A DNA stretch of 64,000 nucleotides from Phormidium tanganyikae FI6-MK23 (GTDB lineage: Bacteria; Cyanobacteriota; Cyanobacteriia; Leptolyngbyales; Leptolyngbyaceae), in contig JAHHHU010000003.1 of the NCBI GenBank assembly GCA_019359175.1, positions 290,148 through 354,147 on the forward strand. Reading direction: 5' to 3'. Shown piece by piece: positions 9,619-18,511 of the stretch; positions within the stretch are counted from its first letter, which is position 1, and each line of letters begins with the position of its first letter. The translations under genes were made by a program, and so were the position numbers. The notes under the pieces were generated by a model. The model was not told where the DNA came from. It saw only the letters and a list, made by a program, of their open reading frames with translations, and made no database searches.

Positions 9619-10797
9619 ATGTTCAAAAGCCGTTTGTTGCTGAGTCTCGTTGCTTTGAGTGTGAGTTTCTGTATCAGTTTGCTGATCACGCGAGACTTTG
9701 GTAAATCGGTGATCAGCGGTGCGGTGACGCTGTTTGCGAGTTTGGTCGGTGCAGCAGTATCAGAAAATCAGCATCGACAAGCACTGTATCGACGCTCAGA
9801 AGACTTAACCGGGCACATTCGGGCACTGCAACGAAAACGTTCGGAAGCGTATGAATCGCTCGTGATGATCACCCAAGAACGCGATCGCATTTCCAACAGT
9901 CTCAATTCGCTCCAAACTCAATTACGTGGTCTTCAGATCCAAAGCGCTAATCTTTGGCAACAAAAAGAAGAACTAAGCTGGAATATTACTTCACCGCAAG
10001 CATCGCCAGAAAATCAAATTTACGTTCTACAAACAAAGCTACAAGAGTTAGAACAAAAAGAAGCTGAATTAAACAAATCACTATCGGCAACGCTAACCGC
10101 AAAACAACGAGCGGAACTTGGTTTAAAAACAACACAAGCACAGTTAAATCAATTCCAAGCACAACTCGCAGAACAGCAAAGCCAAAAAGCCGAACTCACA
10201 AAAGAAGTAAATGCGCTACTCTCGCAGCGACAACAATTGGATACGCAACTCACAACACTTCAACCAAAAGTAAAAGAACTTGAGAAATATCGCACTGAGT
10301 TAGGTCAATTTCTCGCCACAGCAGAACCGAAACGCCAACAAGTAGAAAGTAGTTCCAAATCGTTACAAGGCGCGATCGAGAACCTTCAAACCCAAATTTC
10401 CTCACTCCAAGGCGAACTCGGTCAACTCGAACATCAAATTCTTGATCGTCGTCAGCAAAAAGAAATGCTCGATCGAGAACTTTCCACCTTACGCCGGGAA
10501 CTCGAACCCGATGCCGATTCTCAACCTTCCTCTGAGTGGGAAGCCTTTCTGAATCAATTACAGCAACCCGAATTTGAAGCACTAAATGCGATCGCCCATC
10601 AACCCAACCCAAACGCAACCTTGAAAAAGATCGCAGAAGCGAGTTTAACCATGCCCGAATTGCTGATTGATTCGATCAATGAACGAGCGATCGAAACGAT
10701 CGGGGATTTTGTGATTGATCCGACTCCAGGTTCAAGCGCACCCTCGATCGCGCCTGAGTACTTGGAAACAGTGAAAAGCTTGTTAAAGCGACCTTAG
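9619..10797 (+). CDS. Membrane-anchored coiled-coil protein
   Basis: A 392-residue protein with two short hydrophobic segments at the N-terminus (residues about 5-22 and 30-46) and then about 230 residues of almost uninterrupted coiled coil, rich in Gln, Glu, Leu and Lys with heptad spacing. The last 100 residues are globular and contain ATPGSS-like low-complexity sequence before the end. Likely anchored in the cytoplasmic membrane with the coil inside. No catalytic motif is seen. It is close behind the MFS gene (8-base gap), suggesting co-expression, but no functional link is known to me. Confidence 0.75.
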   Translation: MFKSRLLLSLVALSVSFCISLLITRDFGKSVISGAVTLFASLVGAAVSENQHRQALYRRSEDLTGHIRALQRKRSEAYESLVMITQERDRISNSLNSLQTQLRGLQIQSANLWQQKEELSWNITSPQASPENQIYVLQTKLQELEQKEAELNKSLSATLTAKQRAELGLKTTQAQLNQFQAQLAEQQSQKAELTKEVNALLSQRQQLDTQLTTLQPKVKELEKYRTELGQFLATAEPKRQQVESSSKSLQGAIENLQTQISSLQGELGQLEHQILDRRQQKEMLDRELSTLRRELEPDADSQPSSEWEAFLNQLQQPEFEALNAIAHQPNPNATLKKIAEASLTMPELLIDSINERAIETIGDFVIDPTPGSSAPSIAPEYLETVKSLLKRP

Positions 10798-10906
10798 CTG
10801 TAAAATCTTGTCTCAAGGAATTACGGAATGTCTGATTTGTATCTGGTATCTTAACCACACTCAGGCTAAATTAGCGGGGTAACGTCCCTCAGACAAGGAG
10901 TGAGCT

Positions 10907-12793
10907 ATGTGCGGAATTGTTGGCTATATCGGCACTCAAGCAGCCAGTGGAATTCTACTCGAAGGGCTGCGGAAGTTGGAATATCGGGGCTACGATTCTG
11001 CCGGAATTGCCACGATTCTCGACGGTGAAATCCACTGTGTCCGGGCAAAAGGCAAACTCCACAATTTGGAAGAAAAACTCGCAGGTGAAACGAATCCGGC
11101 TCGAACTGGCATCGCTCACACCCGCTGGGCAACTCACGGTAAACCCGAAGAATACAACGCCCATCCGCATATGGATACAGAGATGCGGATCGCAGTGATT
11201 CAAAATGGCATTATCGAGAACTATCGTGAACTTCGAGAAGCTCTGAAAAGTCGCGGCTGTGAATTTCGATCGGAAACTGACACCGAAGTAATTCCCCATT
11301 TAATTGCAGAAGAACTGAGCAAAGCAGAACTCTCGGCTGAGTTTCCCTTGCTCGAAGCGGTGCGGACTGTGGTGAAACAATTACAAGGTGCATTTGCGAT
11401 CGCGGTCATTTGCGCGGACTATCCCGACGAACTGATCGTCGCCCGTCAGCAAGCCCCAGTCGTTCTCGGTTTCGGTCAAGGTGAGTTCTATTGTGCTTCC
11501 GATACGCCCGCATTGATTCCCTACACTCGCGCAGTCTTAAACCTCGAAAACGGCGAACTTGCCCGCATGACCCCGATCGGAGTCGAGATCTATAGCTTTG
11601 AAGGGCAACGCCTGAAGAAGAAGCCGCGCACCTTGGATGTGAATCCGGTAATGGTGGAGAAGCAAGGCTTCAAGCACTATATGTTGAAAGAGATTTACGA
11701 ACAGCCCGGAGTCGTGAGAGCGTGTCTAGAAGCCTATTTCGATTCTGATTGGACAGCCGCGATCGCAAAATCACCCGTTAAACTCGGTCTTCCCGATGCG
11801 CTCTTAAACGATCTGCAGCAAATTCAAATCATTGCTTGTGGAACCAGTTGGCACGCTGGATTAGTCGGAAAGTACTTGCTGGAACAATTAGCAGGAGTTC
11901 CGACTTCAGTGCATTATGCCTCTGAGTATCGCTATTCTGCCTCACCGCTGACTCCGAATACTTTAACGATCGGAGTCACGCAATCCGGCGAAACAGCGGA
12001 TACTTTAGCAGCGTTGGCAATGGAGCAAGAACGTCGATCGACATTAGGAACAGGTCTTGAAGCTCGACTGCTCGGTATTACCAATCGTCCTGAAAGTTCA
12101 TTGGGTCAATTGATTCCGAACATCATCGAAACTCATGCAGGCATCGAAATCGGTGTTGCCGCAACTAAAACGTTTGTCGCTCAAGTGATGGCGTTTTATA
12201 GTTTAGCAATCGATTTAACTTTCCGCCGCCAAGCTAAATCGCCCCAAGCGTTAGAACGATTGCTTGATGGATTGCGCCAGCTTCCCGCACAGATCGAACT
12301 CATTCTCGAAAGCCAAGAGCGCTACATCGAAGAGCTTGCACACGACTTTGCCGAAACGCAGGACTTCATCTTCTTGGGTCGCGGGATCAATTTCCCGATT
12401 GCACTTGAAGGAGCACTGAAACTGAAAGAAATCAGCTACATTCACGCAGAAGGCTACCCAGCAGGCGAAATGAAACACGGGCCGATCGCGCTACTTGATG
12501 CGAAAGTTCCAGTTGTGACGATCGCAATGCCCGGAACCGTCTTTGAGAAAGTCCTATCGAATGCTCAAGAAGCACGAGCGCGAGATGCCAGACTGATCGG
12601 AGTCACACCAATGGACGAACAAGATGCAGCCGATACCTTTGACACCTTGATTCCAGTGCCGCACGTCGATGAAATGCTGTCGCCGATTTTAACCGTGATT
12701 CCGCTGCAATTGTTGGCGTATCACATCGCAGCCCGACGCGGATTAGATGTCGATCAACCGCGCAACCTGGCGAAAAGCGTCACCGTGGAATAA
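10907..12793 (+). CDS. glmS: Glutamine-fructose-6-phosphate aminotransferase (isomerizing)
   Basis: A full-length 628-residue GlmS, making glucosamine-6-phosphate for peptidoglycan and lipopolysaccharide. The N-terminal glutaminase starts MCGIVGYIG, so Cys2 becomes the catalytic N-terminal nucleophile after Met removal; the conserved LRKLEYRGYDSAG and HTRWATHG motifs follow. Two SIS domains bind the sugar phosphate (CGTSWHA, TQSGETADTLAAL, GRGINFPIALEGALKLKE). The C-terminus RNLAKSVTVE is the normal GlmS end. AAGGAG lies seven bases before the ATG. No glmS ribozyme is visible in the leader, as expected outside Firmicutes. Confidence 0.98.
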   Translation: MCGIVGYIGTQAASGILLEGLRKLEYRGYDSAGIATILDGEIHCVRAKGKLHNLEEKLAGETNPARTGIAHTRWATHGKPEEYNAHPHMDTEMRIAVIQNGIIENYRELREALKSRGCEFRSETDTEVIPHLIAEELSKAELSAEFPLLEAVRTVVKQLQGAFAIAVICADYPDELIVARQQAPVVLGFGQGEFYCASDTPALIPYTRAVLNLENGELARMTPIGVEIYSFEGQRLKKKPRTLDVNPVMVEKQGFKHYMLKEIYEQPGVVRACLEAYFDSDWTAAIAKSPVKLGLPDALLNDLQQIQIIACGTSWHAGLVGKYLLEQLAGVPTSVHYASEYRYSASPLTPNTLTIGVTQSGETADTLAALAMEQERRSTLGTGLEARLLGITNRPESSLGQLIPNIIETHAGIEIGVAATKTFVAQVMAFYSLAIDLTFRRQAKSPQALERLLDGLRQLPAQIELILESQERYIEELAHDFAETQDFIFLGRGINFPIALEGALKLKEISYIHAEGYPAGEMKHGPIALLDAKVPVVTIAMPGTVFEKVLSNAQEARARDARLIGVTPMDEQDAADTFDTLIPVPHVDEMLSPILTVIPLQLLAYHIAARRGLDVDQPRNLAKSVTVE

Positions 12794-12835
12794 CGTTCGA
12801 TCGAGCTTTTCGCTTTGTGTGAATCGAAAATAAAG

Positions 12836-12881
12836 TTGAAGCACTAGCAAATAGTGTATACACTATTTGCTAGTGCTTCAA
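12836..12881. repeat. 46-bp perfect palindrome
   Basis: Two 23-base arms meet without a spacer (left arm starts TTGAAGCACTAGC, centre TGTATACA). It lies 43 bases after the glmS stop. There is no U-tract, so it is not a standard intrinsic terminator; it could be a transcription-stalling hairpin, a resolvase or recombination site, or the scar of a mobile element. It borders the degraded mobile-element interval before tRNA-Thr. Confidence 0.7.
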
Positions 12882-13065
12882 ACTGTGGCTCATTCACTTC
12901 TGCCAAATATTGAAGGAAGGGCGGGGGCAAGGGAAGGGAGCGAATTACACCCCCTGGATACACCTCCAGAAGCATCCTCTGCAATCTGTCGCGCGCATTG
13001 TCAACTTAACCGGGTATATTCAAAATTAAGCACGACAATCCTTGAACATTCAGCGTTGCTCAATG

Positions 13066-13330
13066 TTACACAGCAATTTTCAAGCACGTGATTTCCCGCC
13101 ACTCCTCAAATCGTTGGCATAACTGTTCTCGATATCGTTTTGCACTCAGTTCATGTTGCTTGGGATGGAAGTGTGCTCGAATCGGGTCAAAAGCAGAAAG
13201 AAATCGTTGGGCTTGTCCGGGGGATTTGAATCGCCGCATTCGTCGCTCTCGCACTCGGGTCGGTTGATGAGAGTTCTCCGCTCGATTGTTTACCCCCTTA
13301 TGCTGTCGATGCTCCACACTCGGCATTACC
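13066..13330 (-). pseudogene. IS6-type transposase, 3' fragment
   Basis: The deduced sequence SVEHRQHKGVNNRAENSHQP, followed by TRVRERRMRRFKSPGQAQRF and a WREIT end, is the C-terminal part of an IS6/IS26/IS240-type DDE transposase. It includes the NNRAENSH motif holding the last catalytic Glu and the basic helix after it. The N-terminal HTH and the two catalytic Asp residues are missing. At its 5' side the reading frame continues into integrase sequence rather than transposase sequence, so the fragment was joined by recombination. Terminal inverted repeats were not identified. Non-functional relic. Confidence 0.82.
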
Positions 13331-13565
13331 TTGTACTTTTTCAGCGTGATATCAAACTCACCGTACTGAATATCTCGCTCAATCTCCAATGCACGATCTT
13401 GCGCTAGCTTTCGATGGAAGGCGTATCAGACAGCCCTAATGATAAAAACTGACACTGCCCACCAAACGTAAAGACCAGTTGCAGGCGTTGATTAGAACAG
13501 CGAATTTGAACGGTTCCAGACTTCGATTTTGCCCGCTTTCGACTGCGGGAATTTTTGAAAGGCAT
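13331..13565 (-). pseudogene. Tyrosine integrase, N-terminal fragment (frameshifted)
   Basis: Begins at an ATG with TAGGAG nine bases upstream. The first 50 codons (MPFKNSRSRKR, then GTVQIRCSNQRLQLVFTFGG, LSLGLSDTPS) match the arm-type DNA-binding N-terminus of cyanobacterial site-specific integrases. A stop appears at 13404 because of a one-base frame change; in the other frame the family continues as HRKLAQDRALEIERDIQYGE and FDITLKKYK. It then runs directly into the IS6 fragment near 13330, and no core-binding or catalytic R-H-R-Y domain remains. It lies about 400 bp from the 3' end of tRNA-Thr, a typical integration site. Confidence 0.75.
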
Positions 13566-13960
13566 ACACAAATTGCTCCTAAATCCAAAAGTTTGCGATT
13601 GGAATTGAGGAAAGCAAACTGTGTTGCTCAGAATGATTTCGATACCGCTTCTCTCATTGATACCGTACTCAAGGCAGAAATGCGATCAATTGAGATGAAT
13701 AGTAATGAAAGTCAATGCTGGCAAAGGAATTCGCTTTCAGAATCTGCCAGCTTCACAAGATTCTATTCAAGAGAGCCTCCTTGAACCCAAAACGGGAAGT
13801 AAATTTGCTCTCACTAGGTTTTTATCTCAATCTTTATCTCAATCCGTGCCCGAAACTGACCAAACCTATGTGATCAATTTAGAGTTAGTTTAGGGGTGAA
13901 ACGAGCAAGGCAAGGGCTGAAACCCGCTTCAAACCGCCAAAGCAGTTACTCTAATTAGAA
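13566..13960. other. 395-bp non-coding interval before tRNA-Thr
   Basis: Short open frames exist on the plus strand but none has a ribosome-binding site or recognisable product. The stretch lies between the integrase relic and tRNA-Thr and is probably decayed mobile-element or spacer DNA. I see no direct repeat of the tRNA 3' end here. Confidence 0.5.
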
Positions 13961-14032
13961 AGCCGATGGTGGGATTTGAACCCACGACCGATCGATTACG
14001 AATCGATTACTCTACCCCTGAGCTACATCGGC
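13961..14032 (-). tRNA. trnT-CGU: tRNA-Thr (anticodon CGU)
   Basis: A 72-nt cloverleaf on the minus strand. Acceptor arms GCCGATG / CATCGGC pair fully, with the D-stem GCTC, anticodon stem ATCGA / TCGAT, loop TTCGTAA with anticodon CGT at the centre, and T-arm GTGGG-TTCAAAT-CCCAC. The discriminator base is T and CCA is not encoded. It reads ACG codons. Its 3' end faces the integrase relic. Confidence 0.95.
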
Positions 14033-14141
14033 AATAATGCTTGACCAGTATAACAGGTTCTTACAATCAGTTGAATAAAAAACAAAGAAATTGCGTAAAG
14101 CTGCGACTCGTGACACGATCGAGAAAACCTAAACTTTTCCC

Positions 14142-14402
14142 ATGAGTGAGCAATCCGAACGCCTTAGACGATCTGACCCCGAAAAATATGCGCGACTCAA
14201 AGCCGAAGCTGCTGCGCCTTACCGAGGACTGCGTAAATTTGTTTACATCGGATTTGGCACATCGGGTGCGATCGGGGGATTTGTCTTTCTCGCGCAGACG
14301 ATCGCAGGACGAGATCTAGAAAACGCTATCCCGAATTTAGCCCTACAAATCGGAGTGGTTGCACTGATGGTCTGGCTGTTTCGATTAGAGAGCCGAAAGT
14401 AA
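14142..14402 (+). CDS. DUF3493 (LPA1/Rep27-like) membrane protein
   Basis: An 86-residue protein. The N-terminal 30 residues are charged (RLRRSDPEKYARLKAEAAAP), followed by the family signature YRGLRKFVYIGFGTSGAIGG and two membrane helices (about residues 34-52 and 64-80). The plant and algal relatives LPA1/REP27 assist photosystem II assembly and D1 synthesis; the small cyanobacterial form is of unproven role but probably thylakoid-located. The family is conserved in cyanobacteria and plastids. No strong ribosome-binding site precedes the ATG. Confidence 0.82.
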   Translation: MSEQSERLRRSDPEKYARLKAEAAAPYRGLRKFVYIGFGTSGAIGGFVFLAQTIAGRDLENAIPNLALQIGVVALMVWLFRLESRK

Positions 14403-14427
14403 AAAACCCGCTCGATAAGAGCGGGTT
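14401..14427 (-). terminator. Intrinsic terminator of the SLH protein gene
   Basis: A perfect 9-bp stem (AACCCGCTC / GAGCGGGTT) with a five-base loop lies just beyond the minus-strand stop of the DUF1565/SLH gene. Read on the minus strand it ends in a run of six T residues (14401-14406), the standard rho-independent layout. It probably also stops the convergent DUF3493 transcript. Confidence 0.8.
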
Positions 14428-14435
14428 CACCAATA

Positions 14436-16079
14436 CTATCGAGCGCCCACAACATACGGAGAAGGAATCGCTTGCGCCTTTCCTGCATTCACTAACGCTT
14501 GATAGATAAATGCAGCCACCTCACCGCGCGTCGCTTCCCGATTTGGGCTAAGTTGTCCAACTGTCGGATAGTTCACCACGATTTGGCGTTGAGTTGCAGC
14601 CGAGATCGGGCCTGTTGCCCAGCTTGGAATCGAGGCAGCATCTTGAAAGCGCGAGAGAACAGAAGGATCGCCAGATCCAAACTGCAAACCATTCGATAGC
14701 GCAACCAAGGCTTGAACCTTGGGAATGCGTTGATCAGGTCTGAACGCACCACCCGGAAAGCCTGCCATAAAACCGCCACGTGAAGCCGATTGAATCGCCG
14801 CAAAGCCCCAGAACTTGCTCGGAACATCAGAGAAATTCGCGGCAGGATTTCTGGGAGCGGGAGAAAAGGCTTTCGATACGATCGTGGCAAACTGAGCGCG
14901 TGTCACCGGATCATTCGGTTTGAACGTGCCATCTGGGAAACCCGTGATAATCGCTTGTGAAGCTAAGGCTTGAATGTACTGTTGTGCCCAATGTCCTTGA
15001 ACATCCGAAAACGCAGTGTTCGTTCCGCCAGCGACAAAGTTGATCCGACCTGCAATTTTCTTAGGATCAATACTGTTACCGATCGCTTGAAAGGTATTGT
15101 TCGTGGTGTTGTTTAGATCAATACCTTTAAGCTTTACGTCTTTGCCGTTGTTGCGGATCGTGTTGTTTCCTAAGCTATCAGCAGTTCCTAGATCGGGGAA
15201 CGCACTATCTCGCGCAATGATGCCATCTCCCTGACTATCAGTGATCACATTGTTGCGGAGAATCGGGCGAGTGGAACCACTCATATAGATGCCCGCTGTG
15301 TTTTGAGTGATTTGATTGCCTTCGAGTCTGGGAATGGAACTGCCGCCCAGCGCAAGCCCAAATCCGGTTTCATTGAAGACATTGTTTCGGATCAGACCGC
15401 GTGCGCCCGATGCGATCGACATTCCGTTTCCAGAGTTTTTGGTAAACACATTGTCCGTTACAGTCGGATTCGAGTTACCCATCGCAAAAACGCCTTCGCG
15501 GTTATTATTCGTAAACGTATTGTTGGCGATGATACAGTCTACGTCTTCGACCCAGACTCCAGTTCCGCGCGTGACCGTGTTCGTAACCGTTAAACCGCGA
15601 ATTTCAGATCCATTCGCTGCCCGAATTGCAGCATTTTGTTCTCCAAAGGTTTTACTCAGCGTTTTGCCGCTGCCTTGAATCAGAACGTTAGCTCCCTTGC
15701 TATTCTCGTCGCCGCGTAGAATGACACCCGGTTTTAATACGACCGGGAATTGCTCTCCGCTCTGTTGCGTGTAGCTTCCAGGTGCAAGTTGGATCACCGT
15801 TCCGGCACTGGCTTGCTGCATCGCGAAGGTAATCGTGCGAAACGGCGCGGCATCCGTTCTTCCGGCTGTGGTTTGATCGCTTCCCAATGTGGGATTGACG
15901 TATAAGATCGACGTGATAGCAGGAGCGGGAGAAGTAGTCGGAATCGGGAGTTGGCTGGGCGCTTGAGCGATTACAGGCGCACCGAAGGAGAGTAAAGCGA
16001 GTAAACCCAATTGCGTGGGAACGATCGCGCGGGAAAAGGAAAATTTGCGAATGCCTAGACGTACCATAAGTCTTCTCAT
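14436..16079 (-). CDS. DUF1565 beta-helix and SLH-domain surface protein
   Basis: About 547 residues. A signal peptide is visible (basic MRRLMVRLGIRKFSFSR, then a hydrophobic stretch ending PVIAQA). Residues about 35-320 are a DUF1565/parallel beta-helix: YVNPTLGSD, the APFRT motif, then many N-rich repeats such as NNVFNETGFGLAL and NNVITDSQGDGI. The C-terminal 180 residues are three S-layer-homology repeats (FSDVQGHWAQQYIQAL, ITGFPDGTFKPNDPVTRAQF). SLH domains bind secondary cell-wall polymers, so the protein is probably periplasmic or anchored to peptidoglycan. ATGs at 16079 and 16067 are both plausible; a longer in-frame start at 16139 is unlikely. It is a paralogue of the gene at 31304. 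Confidence 0.9.
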   Translation of the reverse strand: MRRLMVRLGIRKFSFSRAIVPTQLGLLALLSFGAPVIAQAPSQLPIPTTSPAPAITSILYVNPTLGSDQTTAGRTDAAPFRTITFAMQQASAGTVIQLAPGSYTQQSGEQFPVVLKPGVILRGDENSKGANVLIQGSGKTLSKTFGEQNAAIRAANGSEIRGLTVTNTVTRGTGVWVEDVDCIIANNTFTNNNREGVFAMGNSNPTVTDNVFTKNSGNGMSIASGARGLIRNNVFNETGFGLALGGSSIPRLEGNQITQNTAGIYMSGSTRPILRNNVITDSQGDGIIARDSAFPDLGTADSLGNNTIRNNGKDVKLKGIDLNNTTNNTFQAIGNSIDPKKIAGRINFVAGGTNTAFSDVQGHWAQQYIQALASQAIITGFPDGTFKPNDPVTRAQFATIVSKAFSPAPRNPAANFSDVPSKFWGFAAIQSASRGGFMAGFPGGAFRPDQRIPKVQALVALSNGLQFGSGDPSVLSRFQDAASIPSWATGPISAATQRQIVVNYPTVGQLSPNREATRGEVAAFIYQALVNAGKAQAIPSPYVVGAR

Positions 16080-16307
16080 CTCGGAGGGGTGAATGCTTGC
16101 GTGTGTCTTATGGGGGATGACAAGCCAAAGTAGATGCAAGTTCCCCGAATGTAAGCTATTGCAATATACACAAGTTATTGAAAAGTGGCGCAGATGCGAA
16201 AAGCAAGGACTTTACAAATTTGTAAGGAAAATGCGAGCGCTGCTCTTCAGATAGTTGCTTTACTGCACTTTTCTTGGATACTGAAAAAGACGACAGTGGG
16301 AATCACT

Positions 16308-17447
16308 ATGTTATCGAAAGGATTTGAGATTGAGGTTTACACCGGAACCCCTGAAGGCGATGTCGTAGGGCTGTCGGATCAGATCGTGGCAGCACTCGAT
16401 GGATTTGTGCGAGAGCCAGACAGTCGCAACGTGGAATATACGACCCCACCCTGTTTTCGATATGAGCGATCGCTGTGTGATTTGGTGATGCCTCGTCTGC
16501 GATTACGTCAATTTCTCAAATCAAAAGGGGATTACACCTTAATTCCAGGCAGTACATTACCGCTGAAGGGACAAGGCGATCGCTTTTGGCGCTCTGATCC
16601 TGCGAACCCTTATCATGACTACATCGAGCAAAGCTACGGTACAAAAGTTGTTACCGCCAGCGTTCACATTAATGTTGGAATGAGTGATCCAGAAGTACTA
16701 ATGCGTGCGTGTCGCTTAGCGCGAGTCGAAGCGCCCTTATATCTCGCTCTGAGTGCAGCATCTCCCTGGTTTAACGGCGACATGACTGGATTTCACTCGA
16801 CGCGATGGGGCTTATTTCCGAAAACGCCTGCCCATGTACCGCTGTTTGATAGTCACGCTCACTACATTCGCTGGACAGAAGAACAAATCGCGATCGGGAC
16901 GATGCAAAATGTTCGCCATCTCTGGTCTTCGGTGCGTCCAAATGGCGATCGACGACCTTACAATCTGAATCGCTTGGAGTTGAGAATTTGTGATTTGGTA
17001 TCTGATCCGATCGCACTTCTAGCCGTGACCGCATTATTAGAAGCTCGATTGCATCAAGTGATCGAAGATCCGAGTCTCGATCCATTGCAGTTAAGTCAAC
17101 TCAGCGCAGAAGATTTAGTCGAGATTACCGATGCGAATGAGGCAGCCGCATCTCGATCGAGCCTAGATGCAGAGTTGAAACATTGGAAGGATGGGCAACC
17201 GATTTTGGCACGCGATTGGATTGAGCAACTGTACGCAGAGATGTTCCCGATCGCTAAAAAACAAGGGTTTAGCTGTTTTCTGCTTCCGGTGAAGAAGATT
17301 CTGCGGGAGGGTAATGAAGCACAGCGCTGGATCGAATTAAGCGAGCAAGGCTTGGACAATCGGGAAATTCTGATGAGATCGATTGAAGCGATGCAAGCAC
17401 GAGAAGGAGAACTTGAGGGGCAAATCTGCCAGTCGCTCGTCGCTTAA
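16308..17447 (+). CDS. gshA: Glutamate-cysteine ligase, cyanobacterial type
   Basis: The first step of glutathione synthesis, joining Glu and Cys with ATP. The 379-residue product starts MLSKGFEIEVYTGTPEGDVV, the conserved beginning of the cyanobacterial family. Other family landmarks are EYTTPPCFRYE, LIPGSTLPL, YGTKVVTASVHINVG and LELRICDLVSDP. An in-frame ATG 41 codons earlier exists but adds non-conserved sequence, so 16308 is chosen. No glutathione synthetase gene (gshB) is nearby; a glutathione S-transferase is encoded at 44657. Confidence 0.95.
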   Translation: MLSKGFEIEVYTGTPEGDVVGLSDQIVAALDGFVREPDSRNVEYTTPPCFRYERSLCDLVMPRLRLRQFLKSKGDYTLIPGSTLPLKGQGDRFWRSDPANPYHDYIEQSYGTKVVTASVHINVGMSDPEVLMRACRLARVEAPLYLALSAASPWFNGDMTGFHSTRWGLFPKTPAHVPLFDSHAHYIRWTEEQIAIGTMQNVRHLWSSVRPNGDRRPYNLNRLELRICDLVSDPIALLAVTALLEARLHQVIEDPSLDPLQLSQLSAEDLVEITDANEAAASRSSLDAELKHWKDGQPILARDWIEQLYAEMFPIAKKQGFSCFLLPVKKILREGNEAQRWIELSEQGLDNREILMRSIEAMQAREGELEGQICQSLVA

Positions 17448-17458
17448 ATTGGAACGAA

Positions 17459-17502
17459 ATGTTAGCCCTAGGTCAATAGAGGCTAGCATTTTGTTCTTTT
17501 TT
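17459..17502 (+). terminator. Probable terminator of gshA
   Basis: An imperfect 8-bp stem (TGTTAGCC / GGCTAGCA, one G-T pair) begins about 12 bases after the gshA stop and is followed by TTTTGTTCTTTTTT. It lies in the convergent gap before the minus-strand gene ending at 17501. Confidence 0.6.
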
Positions 17503-17887
17503 AATTATCGAAGAGCTTCTCCTGCATTGGCTGACAAAAAGGTTGCACTCCGGTTTTAATCACATAAATTGCAACGGGAACTGCTAATCTCATCGGCAGT
17601 TCCGTTTGAGCCACGAGCGCATCCATTAATTCCCCAGACAAGCCATCTTCTAAGCCTTCTCGTATCTGCGCTTCACATAGAATATGTCGCCATCGCTTCG
17701 CCAATCCAACGATCCAGCCTTCGTTCGCTTCGGGTAACTGTCCCGATCGAATCGCGAGAGAAATCGCTGCGTCTTCGAGATCTCCATCACAGTCTTCGAT
17801 GACCGCTAAAGCTGAGAGTGCGCTTGGATGATCCGAAAGCTGTTCGCGAAACAGTTCGAGGTCTTCAGCCGAAACGATAATTGACAT
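17501..17887 (-). CDS. Conserved cyanobacterial hypothetical protein
   Basis: A 128-residue acidic protein starting MSIIVSAEDLELFREQLSDH. It appears fully helical: ALSALAVIEDCDGDLEDAAI, then ICEAQIREGLEDGL-like amphipathic segments and a hydrophobic C-terminal stretch LAVPVAIYVIKTGVQPFC. It has no signal peptide. I believe it belongs to a family seen widely in cyanobacteria but I know of no function. The longer frame extending upstream overlaps the divergent DUF202 gene and is not used. Start ATG at 17887 is chosen on that basis. Confidence 0.65.
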   Translation of the reverse strand: MSIIVSAEDLELFREQLSDHPSALSALAVIEDCDGDLEDAAISLAIRSGQLPEANEGWIVGLAKRWRHILCEAQIREGLEDGLSGELMDALVAQTELPMRLAVPVAIYVIKTGVQPFCQPMQEKLFDN

Positions 17888-17976
17888 ACACCAGTCCTGA
17901 AATTTTGGTTGTTCGATCGTATCATTCTGCGATATTCGAGAACGACATAACATGATAGGGAAAGAGATGATTTGAG

Positions 17977-18429
17977 ATGACAAAAGAGCCAAAGCCGAAA
18001 ATCGATCGTCAACGGGAACATCAGGCAAACGAGCGTACCTTTCTCGCGTGGTTGCGAACTTCGATCGCACTCATTGGATTTGGCTTTGCGATCGCTCGTT
18101 TCGGTCTATTTCTCCAACAGCTTCAACGGACATTAACCCAACAAGAATCCGCAATCGATCCTATTTTCAACTCAGAGAATTTGGGTATCAGTCTCGTGGT
18201 CTTTGGAATTGTGGTGATTGCGATCGCGGCTTGGCGATACAACCAGGTGCTGTGGCAAATTGAGCAAGGGGATTATCGTCCAAGTCGTCTAATGATTTGG
18301 ATTGTGACTGTGATTGTAATGGTCTTGGGGACACTCAGCATTCCGTTAGTTCTCTGGCGCACGAGACTGCCGAACTCTGCTCCTTCCGCGCCCGTAGCAC
18401 CTCAATCTAAAAGAGCCACTATCGATTGA
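17977..18429 (+). CDS. DUF202 (YidH-like) membrane protein
   Basis: A 150-residue membrane protein. The family signature ANERTFLAWLRTSIALIGFG lies at residues about 16-36, starting the first helix; further hydrophobic segments lie near residues 66-84 and 106-125. A basic N-terminus (KEPKPKIDRQREH) should be cytoplasmic. DUF202/VTC-like proteins have no firmly assigned activity in bacteria; eukaryotic relatives form the membrane part of polyphosphate-synthesising VTC complexes. Divergent from the hypothetical gene at 17501 with an 89-base gap. Confidence 0.85.
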   Translation: MTKEPKPKIDRQREHQANERTFLAWLRTSIALIGFGFAIARFGLFLQQLQRTLTQQESAIDPIFNSENLGISLVVFGIVVIAIAAWRYNQVLWQIEQGDYRPSRLMIWIVTVIVMVLGTLSIPLVLWRTRLPNSAPSAPVAPQSKRATID

Positions 18430-18511
18430 TAAAGCTCTTCATCAGTTTGCTAAGAAGGTGAACCTGGTTTTCTACTAAAATCGATGCCTACAGGATTACA
18501 TCTTGGAGAGT

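Noticed and set aside
13479..13893. Two plus-strand frames near the integrase relic
   Set aside because: One runs antisense through the integrase fragment and neither has a ribosome site or recognisable product.
16185..16307. Upstream extension of gshA by 41 codons
   Set aside because: The conserved family N-terminus begins at the ATG at 16308; the extension lacks conservation and signals.
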